Source of the DNA: Onthophagus taurus
Lineage: Eukaryota > Arthropoda > Insecta > Coleoptera > Scarabaeidae
Assembly: GCF_036711975.1 (NCBI RefSeq)
Contig: NC_091966.1
Coordinates: forward strand, 10,733,501 to 10,797,500
DNA: 64,000 nucleotides
Direction of reading: 5' to 3'
Part shown: positions 40,366 to 53,600 of the stretch, piece after piece
Position numbering within the stretch: the first letter of the stretch is position 1
Layout of the letters: every line of letters begins with the position of its first letter
Notes under the pieces: model-generated
Seen by the model: only the letters and a program-made list of their open reading frames with translations
Databases searched by the model: none
Told to the model about the DNA's origin: nothing
Position numbers and translations under genes: made by a program

Positions 40366-42534
40366 GTATACAGGTGTCCCGTAAAGCGTACGGAGCGGCT
40401 GTATCTCTAGAACGGTAAGGCCAAGAGGTTTGGGAAAAAAATCCTTATAAGCAAAGTGACCAAGAGAAATAGCTGGAAATTATTTTGAAGTTCGTAATTC
40501 GACCGCTAGGGGGCGTAACTGCCATTGAGAAACATAAAGTTGCCGCTATCTCAGAAACTTAGACGATGAGCTATAACTTTGACACCATCATTTAATAGCT
40601 TGGATAATACCGCATCGCTTTTGTTTTGCGATATTTCTCATATCTGTCATAATAAGGGAGGGGGAGGCCAATGCGTTTTCATATGTTTACATTTTAATAT
40701 CTCCTAGACCATTCAACCGATTTGAATGTTTTCGGTGTTGTTTGAAAGAGCATTTTATGTTCTTTTTAAAGATATTTTCAGTAAGACCGTCTGATTTAAA
40801 ATAAATGAGCTAGAGGACGTTATCTGCAGCGATTACATATTTTTGTGATTTTTGAAGAAAAGTTAAATGTAACGATACTATTTACTTCACAGACCCTTAG
40901 TCACCTTAAAATTTGCTAAATTTTAGTGAAAACCGCATCTCGATATCGCCACCCGTTCTCGAGTTATAGTAGAAAATGTTAAAAACTCGAGTGCCATCAA
41001 TCGGATCCAGTTACCTCATCGAGAAAAACAAATCACATTATCATGGTAACTGTAAACATGTCATTTACTAACGCAGAAGCGTATGATAGAGCTTATGATG
41101 ATTTATTTTCAATGTTTCGAATACGATGCAACTGCATGGCAAAAATGTGCAATGCAATTACGACAAAGAAAGACATTTTTCTCTAGAATTGTTTTTAAGT
41201 TTGACTTAGCGATTACGGAAAACTGGCAACGTGTAGCCCATTCAGACGTCTCTATGAATTCGTAAATCATATTGGTGCGCAATGTGATCCCACATAATCT
41301 GGGAACTCCGAAAACAATTGTCCACAAGAGTTCTCAAGAGAATAATATCTCCACCACGTTGTTTTACATCAGGCCTTAACAGATACCGATTATGATAACA
41401 GACTGAACTATTACCATTGACTTTGAAATATGATTTGGGCAAATCCAAACCTTTTATCACAAATGCTGTGGATGCATGAAGCATCTGTCCACAAGCTGAT
41501 GTAAACTTGCATAATATGCATTCTTGGTTCGAGCAAAACCCACATTGCTTTCACCTCTTTATCTATTGGGTAGACTAAACGACCTGACTTTTCAAGAAAA
41601 ACCAATAACCAGGGAAAATATGACAAAACACTAAATACCAGTAAAAACGTGTCCAGGGAAGGGACTTAGCAGCGCTTTTTTTCGTCGAAACTAGATTAAA
41701 TAAATGCATCGAGGTTTATGTAAGACATTTCGAACATTAGTGAGCTATTTTTGCCAACAATTTAAGTTATTCTAAGTGTTTCGGTTTATTTTGTTTTATT
41801 ATCATTGTTGATGTTTCATTGATTGGCTTTTCAACACGCCTCAAAAGTAGTTTTGAAGCAGTTCTAAGCTTGGATAAAGTGTGAAGGAAGGTTCTAGATA
41901 ATAAAATTTTTGTTATCTCTTAATTGTTTCCTAAGGTAACTTGATCCGATTAAGATATACGAATTTTTAACATTTTCTTTTATAATTCGAGAATGGAACG
42001 GTCTGTGAAGTAAATAGTACCGTTCCATTTAACTTTTTTTCAAAAATCACAAAAATATGTAACCGCTGCAGATAACGCCCTCTAGCTTATTTGTTTTAAA
42101 CCAAGCGGTCTTACTGAAAATATCTTTTAAAAGAGCATGAAATGCTCTTTCAAACAAGACCAAAAATATTCAAATCGGTTGAATGGTCCAGGAGATATTA
42201 AAATGTAAACATTTGAAAACGCATTGGCCTCCCCCTCCCTTATTATGACAGATATGAAAAATATTGCAAAACAAAAGCTATGCGGTGTTATCCAAGCTAC
42301 TAAATGATGTTGTCAAAGTTATAGCTCATCGTCTAACTTTCTGAGATAGCGGGAATTTTATGTTTCTCTATGGCAGTTACGCCCCCTAGCGGTCGAATTA
42401 CGAACTTCAAAATAATTTCCAGCTATTTCTCTTGCCCACTTTGCTTATAAAGATTTTTTTCCCAAACCTCTAAGCCTTATCGTTGTTGAGATACAGCCGC
42501 TCCGTACGCTTAACGGGACACCCTGTATGTATAC
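40366..42534. mobile_element. ~2.16-kb foldback DNA transposon splitting a retroelement
   Basis: Left arm 40371 to about 41025 and right arm about 41925 to 42528 are reverse complements over some 600 bases. The tips read ACAGGTGTCCCG on the left and CGGGACACCCTGT on the right. Shared internal landmarks are GTACGGAGCGGCTGTATCTC, GACCGCTAGGGGGCGTAACT and GGGAGGGGGAGGCC. GTATAC occurs at both junctions (40366-40371 and 42529-42534), so the target duplication is 4-6 bases. The ~900-base centre carries a degenerate reading frame. The flanks are two halves of one retroelement frame. Confidence 0.82.
41045..41270 (+). pseudogene. DUF4817-like transposase N-terminus remnant in the foldback centre
   Basis: Plus-strand residues MSFTNAEAYD, then (one frame over) YFQCFEYDATAWQKCAMQLR, a stretch of Arg/Lys and a VFKFDLAITENWQ end. 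They resemble the helix-turn-helix DUF4817 module (FTN.E..DM...Y....GNA..A...Y...FP.R..P....F..L...L.E.G) seen in insect transposases. Frame changes and stops follow. Assignment by pattern only. Confidence 0.45.
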
Positions 42535-42985
42535 AAAACAATCATTAAACCGATTGTAAGCTATGGGAGTGAGGCATGGACGCTGACACAAAAGTCAACG
42601 GAAAGCGCGAATGTTTTCGAGAGAAGGATCTTGAGGAGAATATTTGGGCCAGTTTGGGAAAAGGATGGATGGAGATTAAGATACAACCGCGAGTTGTATG
42701 AGCTTTATAAAGAATCGCCACTGGCACAGTTCGTCAAACTCCAACGCCTAAGATGGGCTGGCCACGTGATCAGTATGGGAGAAGAGAGAGTGCCGGGAAG
42801 GCTGATCGGTAGAAGAATGTAGGGAGTGAGACCGAGGGGACGGCCGAGATTGAGATAGGAGGAAGCAGTCGACCAGGATGCTAGGGAGATGGTCGGGAGT
42901 AGGATTTGGAAGAAAGAAGGGATAGGGATGAATGGAGGCAGAGGCTGAGGGAGGCCAAGGCTCCGTACGGGCTGTAGAGCCATAG
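42535..42985 (+). pseudogene. RTE-like retroelement C-terminal fragment, right of the foldback insertion
   Basis: Continues the frame left at 40365: KPIVSYGSEAWTLTQKS, FERRILRRIFGPVWE, RYNRELYELYK, RLRWAGHVISMGEERVPGRL, then RPRGRPRLR and W...IGMN. These are the conserved C-terminal segments of insect RTE-type pol proteins. Stops after ..IGRRM and later show decay. Purine-rich end, then AT-rich DNA. Confidence 0.72.
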
Positions 42986-44739
42986 ATGGATAATAGACAT
43001 AGATTAAAAGTTTACATCTCGGAAGTAAATTTCGAACTATTTTTTTAGAGATGGAGTATGCAATGGAACAGAGAAGAGATGAAGAGAGCTATAGACATTG
43101 ATAATAACAAAGTCTACATCATCGAATAATTCAAGGCAGTACTTTTGTGTCTAAAGTGAAAGGACGATCAGAGCACAGTTGGTACACTTTCAATCTAAAG
43201 AAGGGTTAATTTTTAATAGTGATTTTACACTGCACAACACGCAATGATATTTTATCAAATATTTAGCTCTATATTAGTGTTTGTTACAAAATGTATGTAG
43301 TCCAAAAATATCTTCAAAGCAGTTAGACGCACATTACATGGATATTGGAGCATGGTTAAACTTTGACAATGGCAAGATTTTGTGTAAAATAACTTTAGAA
43401 GTTTCTTCTCAAAAATGATCTTTCTTCGTATTTACAATAAGTTATCTCCACTAGAATTTATGGATATAACTTTGGCTAAATAACTCAATTTCAGGATTGA
43501 CAGCTTAAAAAAATTGTTTATATGATTGGTAGATATTAATTCTCATTAACAGGTTACTGAAACATTCATAAATGGATCCTTTAGCTAACTACTACCTAGT
43601 GCCAATACTATAAAAACAAGATTTAGCAAGATAAAATAAAAAATACTGAGTTGTATCAAGGCTAAAAAATTTGTAGTTAACGTGTGGTGAGAAAGATTAT
43701 AGCCAAGGCCGATCCAGAAGAGGCAATACAATCTAGAGACCATTTAAAAACCTTGCGGCCGAAGAACACATAACACATTTTGTGCAAACCGCGTAATAAC
43801 TATGAATTGATGACATAAATCTACTGCAGAAGAATTTTGTATTACACAAAACGTGTGAGAAATAAAGTCTTTCTATCATTGAAGATCACCCATCTAAATA
43901 CAAAAAAAACAATCGTAAAATGTAGATTTTGTGGCAATATGTATTTTTTTCACAAATTATTTTAACAAATCTTTGACGTAAGACAAAATTTATATCTATG
44001 TTTGTTCTTCCTTGTATAGTAGCAAATATCGCCGTGGGTTATCCATTAGCAAGTTTCATGAAATAAACATTCAACGTCTTCAAACACTACACAAAACCAC
44101 ACTGTTTTAATTTTTATGAGAGCTTATTGAGACGATCTAATACGTGAAATGTCAAACATAATTTTACGTAAAGCTTCTTCTGGTTTATTTAATAGTCGGT
44201 AAATACGAATACTACACAGTTGTAGTCTAAAATGAAATAGCCAATTTACGTCGTCCTCAATTTCGGCATTTAATCAGACACTTTACCGCCACGTCGTTGT
44301 TGCGTAAAAGAAACCACGATAATATCACGTAATTTCATTTACTTTTTTTTTACCGAAAGTATCGGTTATTAACTTTCGTTTTTTTTTAAAAAAATTCTAG
44401 ACGATTAGAATCGCCAAGAACGTTACAATGTGCTGTTACGTTATTTATTCCGCTGTGCGATTATGTTTAATGACTATTATGGTCATGTAGATGAAGTGCT
44501 TATCGTATGGAGAGAAAGTGTTAATACTTACTTATGATGAATATAACCTGAATAAACCTGAATATAACCTAAAATAACTTAACATTGTATGTAATTGAAA
44601 TTTTTGTGATGGTTCATAGTCGTTAATATATAAGTGGAATCTTGAATATGAGTATAATTTAAGTAAAAAAAAATTAAAAGAACGCAAGAGGAAAGGTAAT
44701 CGTCAAAATACACTTGATTGGAATTTATGGACTTTAACT

Positions 44740-44910
44740 TGCTGGTGAACGGTTCGAAAGAACTCGTGCGAAACTGCTACGCGACGGTCAAAACGATAAA
44801 TAAAACAGTTAACGAACTAATAATTTAACGAAACGGCTGAGCAAATATCCGGCTGCTCTATAAAACGTCCGTCCGACCAGTTTCCTTTTCCTGATACACT
44901 CTAACTTGTA
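44740..44910. promoter_or_regulatory. TATA-containing GC-richer block
   Basis: Reads ..CCGGCTGCTCTATAAAACGTCCGTCCGACC..: a consensus TATAAAA (about 44859) followed by GC-rich sequence and AGTTTCC. It looks like a core promoter, but I find no coding exon after it. Could be a non-coding-RNA or distant first-exon promoter, or chance. Confidence 0.25.
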
Positions 44911-45179
44911 CCATATACAGAAGATTGCTTAACCTTCAACATGACACCTTAAATTATTATATTTAATTTAACGTTAATGTTAATAATCTTCACTTTTTCC
45001 AAAAGAAACAAATTTATTTATTCATAAACAAAAACAAATCGTATGCAACAATTTATTTATGAAGGCTAAAAGTATCAACAGCAATTTAGTGTTCTAATCG
45101 AGTCATCATGAGAAATAATCGTTCTTATCGATCAATCTAAATATATTTGATCACACCACTATAAGTTTCAGAATGGGTG

Positions 45180-45345
45180 TGGTCGGATCCAGTGATATTT
45201 GACAATGGGACCCGCCCAGAACATACGCGACAGAATTAATAAGGCACCCGACCTTGTCCTTCTTAAAAATCGCCGAGATGATCGCTCTCGTAAAATCAAG
45301 TTATTGCCAACACCGTAAATTAATCGTTTGCATATAGACATTTAG
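45180..45345. promoter_or_regulatory. GC-richer block, candidate enhancer
   Basis: Non-coding stretch with GGTCGGATCCAGTG, GGGACCCGCCCAGAACATAC, GCACCCGACC and ATCGCCGAGATGATCGC standing out from the AT-rich desert. No repeat relationship to other parts of the window noticed. Confidence 0.22.
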
Positions 45346-46129
45346 AAAAAATCACCGTCATCGAGCGAAAGTGATTTTATAATTAGATGCAACCAAATTG
45401 TAGATGGTAGGCGATATTGACCAGATCTGGACTACTTTAACTTTTTTTTATTTATAAGATCAAGGTTATTGTGGCATTTCATCTTTTTCAATCTTTGTTA
45501 TTAATATGTATCGTAATAAATCTGTATTGTAAATAGAATCGTAGTTTTTGAATAAAATCAAACAATTAAGTATAATGAGATGATAATTACTTTCACTATT
45601 TCATCTATTATTTATAATTTAGCTTATTATTTTAGATATCAATCGTTTAATTGCATAAATTTAGAGTGTTTAATGCTGGTTTATTTTAAATTATTCAAAG
45701 AAAGGTTTGATTTATTGTGGTTTAGTATTCCAGTACTTTTTCAACATTTTTTGAATTATTAATTTTATAATCGTTCCTCAAATGTGTTATGTCAATTTCC
45801 CATACCTAATTTAAAGGCGCATTTGTAAATCAGCTTAATCCATGCAAATCAATTTAATCTGTCTATTAAGAAGTAAATAAGTATGAATTATTTGCAATTA
45901 GATAACCATCAAAGTGATTCAACCGTGAAATTCATTCAATTTATTGAAAAATTTTTAGATGATCTGCAATTCTATAGCATAATAATTTTCGTAATACAAG
46001 TAATTTCAAAGATATGATGACATTTTCAATGACCTATTAAGATTGTGATCTTTACTGTTTTACAATAAAATTGAATTTCCCTTTAAATTGTCAGTTATGT
46101 AAAACCTAAAACGACCACTCCCAATAAAC

Positions 46130-46470
46130 AACTCCATCCGGTAACTATCTTACCTATGTGTAGAGCCATAAAAAAGGAAAAGAGATTGGCCACTTACCCG
46201 ATTTACCAAACGGAAAAAATCCCACTACCGTAAAGACCAGTCGCATTTGGTGTTCATAAGCCGTCGGCTGCAAAAGGCTCGGGCAGTCACCACCAACAAC
46301 TTATTCCGCAAAAAGTCGATAGAACTCGACCAAGAAACTGGTATATATGTTCGCTCGCTTTTCTCAATTTATAAACTGTCTTAATGTGCCATTAGGACCG
46401 GTCTAATGGCTTACGCAACGCTATTTGCCCAAGCTGAAAGTTTTCGTTTCAGGCGGTTGGGTTAGGCTCT
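46130..46470. promoter_or_regulatory. GC-richer block with homeodomain/Grainyhead-like palindrome
   Basis: Contains CCATTAGGACCGGTCTAATGG (46389-46409): inverted TAATGG homeodomain-type cores around ACCGGT, a Grainyhead-like core, with one extra base breaking perfect symmetry. Next to it is CTGAAAGTTTTCGTTTCAG, another inverted repeat. Candidate cis-regulatory module. Confidence 0.35.
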
Positions 46471-46769
46471 GAGTTATTACATTTATACCAAGATTTTTAT
46501 ACTTTCATTGTAGGATTATTGAATTAACCGAAATTCCAATGACAACATTAGGAATTCTAGTCGAACTCAATAAAAAAACGATTAAAGTTCCACTAATACC
46601 TTGGAATCTCGCGCAATCCTAACGAACTTGATGAAATTCCTTTTACTTACACCATACATATAAATGATTTTACATTTTATTACGTTCATAAGCAAAAACA
46701 TAAAAATCACTCGAAACATCAATCAAAAACCAATAACTTAGCAATAAATCACCAGCAAATGCATTCGAA

Positions 46770-46920
46770 AGATGCAAATTGCCTATAAATATTCATAAAC
46801 GTCTATCTCATCTATCGTTGGTAGCTCAATTAGTTCTTTAGTTCATCAAAAACTTATTTATTCATTTAATTTACATTGACAATAGAAAGCTTGCAAAATG
46901 TGGCCAGATGTATATGGTAA
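46770..46920 (+). promoter_or_regulatory. possible promoter and very short first exon
   Basis: GCCTATAAATA (TATA-like, ~46783) precedes TCAATTAGTT initiator-like sequence by about 40-50 bases. An ATG at 46898 opens only seven codons before a donor-like ATG|GTAACT. Arthropod genes for secreted proteins often have such tiny first exons, but no second exon was recognised. Confidence 0.18.
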
Positions 46921-48455
46921 CTTGAGTTATCTCATCAAACTCTCTATTCATACCATACATATTAATTAGGTAGGCCCACAAAAACAAATCGCCGGACGAA
47001 ACCGATTTAACACACGAAGATTAACCATTCGGATAGAGTATTAGCGGCTTGATCAATAATTCAGAAGTGATCTCGACTTGTATCATTATTCAAACACATT
47101 TCAAGTGTAACAAATAGACGAGAATGATAAAGCTTGTTGATAAAACCTTTTTGGTATACACGTGTCACTATTAAGATTAACAAAAGGAGTGACAATGCAG
47201 AAAGAATAAGTTAAGATAGAAGATATAGGATTTGAAGGAGAAAGCGGACGTCAAGTTTGTAAGACGACAATTTGTTGCTCGAAGTTAGATAAGGTAAATA
47301 ATAATCTGTATAGTAGACAAATTATGTTTAAAGAAAGCTAGTTTGATCGCGGAATAACCTCGGGTACGTTCAATTAGTTTTAAAATGTGACCAATTAAGT
47401 CGAATTTCGCGCTCAATTTTGTCTTTTGGTTATATACTTTCCACTGTTGCACTCACAGGTGCTTTTGAGGATCGAGGAAGTCATTGGCCGTAGCCGTCAC
47501 AATACCAAGAAATCTCTTTCTGTATGGAACATTTGTTTAATTGCTGCTTTTCACTTTCTAGACGTTGAAATTTACTCGTCACTTTACATTAAGTGAAGAG
47601 CTTTTTTGGCATACATACGTGTAATTACCGTTGGTAGATAATTGAAATGTGCAGTAAACTCTAAAAAGCTATTGCTAAATTCAACGTATTACATATCCTT
47701 CAAGTGGAAAGTATGGCACACTAACGGCTATTATAGTTAGTGTTCATTAAGATTAAACAATATGCATAGTCTGGTGTCTGGAGGTTGATTACGTAAGAAA
47801 AGGACATTTATACGCCCTTGTCTTGGCACATTGAGTGCACTTACCGCTGGCCAGATGCAATAAATCTACATGTTTCCTTGTTATGTAGTTGTATAAAAAA
47901 GTTAAGGTCGTTGTATACCGTTATTGCATTATAGGTCATACGCTGATGTAATCACGTGCATAAGTGTAATAGTCTAACAATAACAAAATCAACTTTTATA
48001 TTTCAACAGGTTAAATATTACATATTAAATACAGCTTAAATTTCAGGAATCCTTAGGGGTATTCTACTTACACTTTTTGTTAAGAGATGACGATATCAGA
48101 GATAATCTAAATATAAGCAATAAATAAGCAATCAGAATTGACCATTCGTGTGAAATATTTCAAAACATCAAAGTTTTTAGAAGCCATTTTTACATATTTT
48201 CTTAAATATACTGTCTACGACAGTTCAAAAAGTTAAAGATTGTATATGTGCTTTTATGAATTACTCAACTTAAAACGAAGAAGTATGAAGAAGTTTCTAC
48301 TCTTGAAAGTTTGGATATTCAAACATTTTATTGTATGCTAAACCTTGTTCGAGAATTTCTTCGAGACGTTAATGTTGAATAATATGGGCGGCACCTCACA
48401 GTTCAATTTTAATGTGATTAAGAATGGATTTGTAAAGCCAATAACCATGTTATTC

Positions 48456-48493
48456 AAGCACATCTCCTATATATGTATATAGGAGATGTGCTT
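48456..48493. repeat. perfect 38-nt inverted repeat (hairpin)
   Basis: The 18-base arms AAGCACATCTCCTATATA and TATATAGGAGATGTGCTT are perfect reverse complements separated only by TG. Transcribed on either strand it would make a long uninterrupted stem. Too short-looped for a typical miRNA precursor; possibly a tiny palindromic insertion. Confidence 0.8.
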
Positions 48494-49138
48494 ATTAAGT
48501 TTCATTTAAATAACAACTGATCACGTTTGGTGAAAGTCTCTCATGTCCTTCATGTTTCCATCATCTTTAATGTGGCTTGTTTAACCATTTTTACTATTTA
48601 GTGCTGTTTGTATGTTTTCTGAGGTGCATGTTAGATGTAGTATGTAAGATCTAAAAATTATCGTGTTGTCAGTGTATATACTAATAGTGAAGGTTCTTGT
48701 TGTCGGTAGGTTCACTATAAACAAGAGGTATAATTTTGGGTCAAATATGCTTCTCCGATGCAGAGTGTATTGAATTCAGCACGCAATGTTCACTATCTAG
48801 CTTAACATTTTGATGTCTGTTAGATAAGATTTTAATAGTTGTAAGTGAGGATGAGTTTCCGTAGCTTGATTTAGAGACCATACCTTATCTTGGTCCAACT
48901 CAACAATATCTTTTCGCATTTAAATCTTTTTTTGTCTGGTTCACTTATGCTATCGTGTTTACAGAATCCATATCCTGTTACTGAAAAGATAACATCACCT
49001 GCTGAATAATATAAGTTTGTAGCGTGTTTACTATATTTGTATTGGATTTTTGCCATAAATTAAATCAAAATTAGGTATAAACTTTTTTCGCTATAGCTAG
49101 CTACTATGATTACTAAGTCTGTGGTAAATCATCATAAA

Positions 49139-49310
49139 TGAAGGTTGCAGAGAGAGAGAGAGGAAACTGACTCAGAGGAAATAACATCTCTCCACATTCG
49201 CTTAGAGGACTAACCGGGGATTCCAAAGATGTGACCCGTCGGGAGTTAGAGCGCTTTACCTGCAGCACTGCAGAGAGCGTTATGCTGGAGCCAAGGATCA
49301 TGAAAGGGCG
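49139..49310. other. short GC-richer island with (AG)n tract
   Basis: AGAGAGAGAGAG microsatellite, then sequence of high GC including GTGACCCGTCGGGAGTTAGA and CCTGCAGCACTGCAGAG. It resembles debris of a repeated element in composition, but I do not recognise it. Confidence 0.3.
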
Positions 49311-49479
49311 ACAACATTCTGAACATACATAAATAACAAAATTTCAAACCAACTTCTTAATTGGATATAAAATTATAAAATATGAAATTGGCTGGAGACA
49401 TTAAGGATTTGAAATTTTATTAATAGCTTACAATATCAATGTCTGTAATATATAGCTTACAATATGGATATATTTCATG

Positions 49480-50640
49480 GCACTCTAGGAGTAACGAATA
49501 GGAAGCAGCGACTACAAAAATAATATGTGCTTCAAAGACGTGCTTCTAGCGCACCTAAATGACACAGTGAGTTTTTTTTAAGTTTAAATCATTTATCAAT
49601 GAGGTTGAGACTCATGAATAAGGTCGTTGAGCTAACATATCTGGTGCTAACACGTTAACACCAACATTTCAGAACAGACCTTAAAGATTATCATCGGTAA
49701 ACTTCAAATCCAAAGAGGATATTCTAGGTGCATTGGCCACTGTGATGGAAACATCTAAAAGTACTATATCAAATGTTGGAAACGAATTAAAGGCAACTGT
49801 TATGGTGTAGGAATTTCTTTGATAATAAGAAAACTAAAAATGTATCCAACTCATTAAATAATGTAGGCGCGAGCAAGATAATGAAGTGGAGAATGAAATG
49901 TCAGCATTTGTTAGATCAAGAACTAGAAGAGCAGGGGAACTAGCTACCAGGAATGAAAAAGCTATTGGAGAAGAAATTGTATTAAATTTAAATATGACAA
50001 TTAATGAGTCTAGTTTTCTAAAACGGTACTATGTCTTTTAAACAAATTAGCTGCAATATAACCATAAATTTCGACTATTTTGAAGCTCGAATGTAGATGT
50101 TTTGGGGTTAAAAGCGAAACCATTGAGTTAAAGCTTTCATAAACATTCTGGATGTGGCCCGCGAAATCAGATATTAGTAAGTCGCCTTCAGATATATCTT
50201 TATAAATTGCCAATACATGTTTTTGTACATCTATATGGAGTTATAGAGGAGGACTTCATTATGATCTAATTGACTTGCTGAAGAACGCGCTTCAGAAAAA
50301 GCGGCTAATATACTGGAAGTATTTGAAATTTCGTTTTAATGTTTTAGTAACACATTCGTCAGACGTTTAGGACAGTTATTATGAAACAAAAAAAAGTTGT
50401 GTTATTATCATGGATAAACAAAACACTGTTAAAAATTATTCCATTACATCGTTAATAAATGTAATGGGCATGCAGTTAGAGTTAAAGCGCATTTCTATTC
50501 TTTTCGGTCAGAATGATTGTGATATTTTAGTTTTCCAGACTCGATGACGACACCATTCGGCACAAGAGCTAGGTGATACACAGCTACGACATACAACAAC
50601 TATCATCAAAATCAGTAATAATCCATTACTGAGAGCCACA
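49480..50640. other. protein-like but unassigned sequence
   Basis: Both strands contain stretches with protein-like composition, for example plus-strand EDILGALATVMETSKSTISN at about 49720-49780 and RRAGELATRNEKAIGEEIVL at about 49930-49985. All are broken by stops. Probably an old mobile or gene remnant; family unknown. Confidence 0.3.
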
Positions 50641-53600
50641 AACGATTAGGAAAAAAAACTCTCATAATTATTCATAGAATTCAGAAGGAACTCATTGAAA
50701 TCAAAAGGATTAATTCTAAAGTGTCAGTGAAATTTGTTAATAAAATGCAATTACTATCAATCTTTAAAGATGAAATCACATATATTTAATCACATATAAT
50801 TTATATTTTTAAACAATTAGACAAAAAATAAAATTTTATGGTTATCGACTGACTAATCTCACAAACATTTATCTCCATAAGAATGAAATAGAATTACTAC
50901 TTAATTTAGGTCATACATCATAAACAATAGATAATACAAGACAAATCATTGCAATGAAGTTTTTTAATTTTAAAATATAATTTCTAATTAGTTTTTAAAA
51001 AGCAATTACACCTTTATTATTACAAGCTATATAAAAAAGAAAACATAATAACATTTCTCTTTTTGAGGAGAAGAATTAAAAATTGATAAGTTTCGTAATA
51101 ATGGTGTGCCACAAAAATGCCATTGTTCTTATAAATAAAGTAGACTATACATATAAAAAAAGTAGAACTCTTCCCTCTCAATAACGAAAAATCGTCATTT
51201 AGTCCTTACTAGGCGATTACATTACCTAATTCAAAGTTGATTTATATATTTAAATAAAAAGATAATCAACTCTTGTAGACTCCAGCAGTCTATTTCAATA
51301 AAATGTGTAATCTCAGATGAAACTTTTATAAAAATACTTAACACTGTATCAATACTGTATCAAAATATCAACACTATAGAAAGTGTAACATATCTCCAAT
51401 TCTTATTAAAGCTTTTTATTATAATAAAAGATTAAAGAACTAACCCATATTTTACCCAATCTTCAATACCTTTTTGTGATGGAATTTCGTATAAAGGATA
51501 GAAATCTAGTTAATAACACCAATTAAAACACTTTACAAAGGAAATCCGTTCCAATTATCCAGTATTATTGTAAAATTAAATGCACTTATTCATCATAAAC
51601 TACACAGCAGGACAAGCAACAGCGATAGGTTACACAAATACACTATAAATTCAATATCTTTGGGTGTGTTGTCATATTCGAAGACGTTTGGATACGACAG
51701 TTTGCATTGAATGGACGCCAATTAGCTTCCAGATGTTGTGACATGACATCAATGAAATGCTAATTTGATTAATTGGTCCGCTTCGGCAAAAGACTTCTTC
51801 GTATTCGGATTTGAATTGAAAAGGTTACGTTGTCATTTAAAGCGTATCGTAGTTTGCAAGGTTTAAATTAATAGAGGAGTTGACAAAGAGGCTTATATCG
51901 CAATGTCCTTTAAAGATTCAATAGGGTTCTTTTGAAACTGAAATTGTATCCATTTATCTAGAATTTGTAATTGCTAAAGTTTATGAGAAACGAAACGCGA
52001 TAACTTTTCCAAATAGAAACCGATTAATTACTTACTTCAAGCGGTTTGTCTTTAATGTCTTTATTTCGTTCAAATAAACAAAGTGTTTAGCATTCTTTAT
52101 CTCTCACGATTTGGAATATCTAAAACATTTAAATGAGCTAGGTCCGTAGTTGGAGAGTTTCGTAACGAAAACAAGCAGCCGCTTTTGGAGTGCGCAATAT
52201 TTTTTTTGTAGTTTACCGACTCGTATACAGTGAGCAGATCAGTTCCTGAAACTTATAAATTTTTCTTCTTTCGTATCGTTAGTTCGGGCGCACATACTCG
52301 CGTATCTCTCTCTTAAATGGTAAACTTACTGGGCGTTGGCCAGATACTGATCTGTGGTAAGCGTTGTTACCGACAGCCTTGATGCAATGAATGGGTTCAA
52401 TACGCTATTATATAAGAAGTTCCCTTACTTATAATTATACGAGTTTTCCGTTGCAATTTTGCACAAAAAATTAATCTGTAAGAAAAAGATGGCGATTGTT
52501 AAGTGATTGTCAAGTGAAACGTGTTCTTTTGTAAATATCACTTGTACCGTTCTTTTTAATCTATTATTACTAGTTACAATATAAATATAAAGTGATTCGT
52601 TGGAATTCTAGTACTTTTAGAATTTTCACTTTTACTTTTTTTTTATTTTGTGTGATATAAAAGGTTTTTGTTAGAAACAATAATTGTAGATTATTCTTAT
52701 AGATACATAATAATAGATTCATAAAACGCAACTAAGAATAATAAGGATTGTTTAGGCTCTATAAAGTTGGGTTTTCCCATATATAACATATATAATTGTT
52801 GATATCAAACGGGAGTACATTCTGAATTTGGTTACATCAATTTCATATAATTAACAGGAAATTGTATTGTGTTAAAAGACTACGTCAATGACGATTCTCG
52901 TTCATTTTCATGTTGAAAACAACGGGTAAAAGATAAATGACTCTCCAGCTGTTAAAAGGATAACATTTTAATAAATATTAGCGCAATGCCATCCCATGTA
53001 AGCGCATTGAAAGAAATATTAGTGAACGTAGAAGATACATCTTGCCCTGTAATTTCTTATAAGGAAGATTACGAAAGCAGTATCCTTACTATTGTTGTAC
53101 TTTTTAAAGAGATCGTTGGTATAAAATATATTGCCAGGGATTAGTAACGCAACAAAGATGTAAAAGATGGGTTTATCAAAATCTGGTTAAGAAAATGAAG
53201 ACATTAAAAAATTTTAAAAAGATCAAGTCATAAAACCTTAATATACTTTGAAAAAAACGGCATTATATCTACGTAGAGATAAAGCGAAAAATTATGAAAC
53301 ACAGAGATATAGATGTTGGAAGAACTATGTCTACCAAAACAAATTGAGTCAACTAATAACTAGTCAAACTAATATTATTGTTCATTGATCACTTTGTGAC
53401 TGCTTCGTTAATTTTGTTGTCGTTTTTACTATCTCACATATTCTAAAGTGTCGTAACTGGTATTTTAGAATACGATTTTTAGTCACACTTCATTGCCTGT
53501 ATTTACTAATAGACAACGTTGACATTATATGAAAGTATACAAGCTGCCAGCGCACTTATCATCACTACCGCTTACTTATTAATTCTTGACCGCAGCAATA

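Larger units (their letters stand above)
42990..48455. other. gene desert
   Basis: No gene supported on either strand. AT-rich apart from the GC-richer blocks near 44740-44910, 45180-45340 and 46130-46470, annotated separately. A possible TATA-start configuration occurs at 46770-46920. Confidence 0.4.

Noticed and set aside
42631-42983. Open frames on both strands within the RTE-like fragment
   Set aside because: The plus-strand frame is the retroelement itself; the minus-strand frame is its shadow created by purine-rich sequence.
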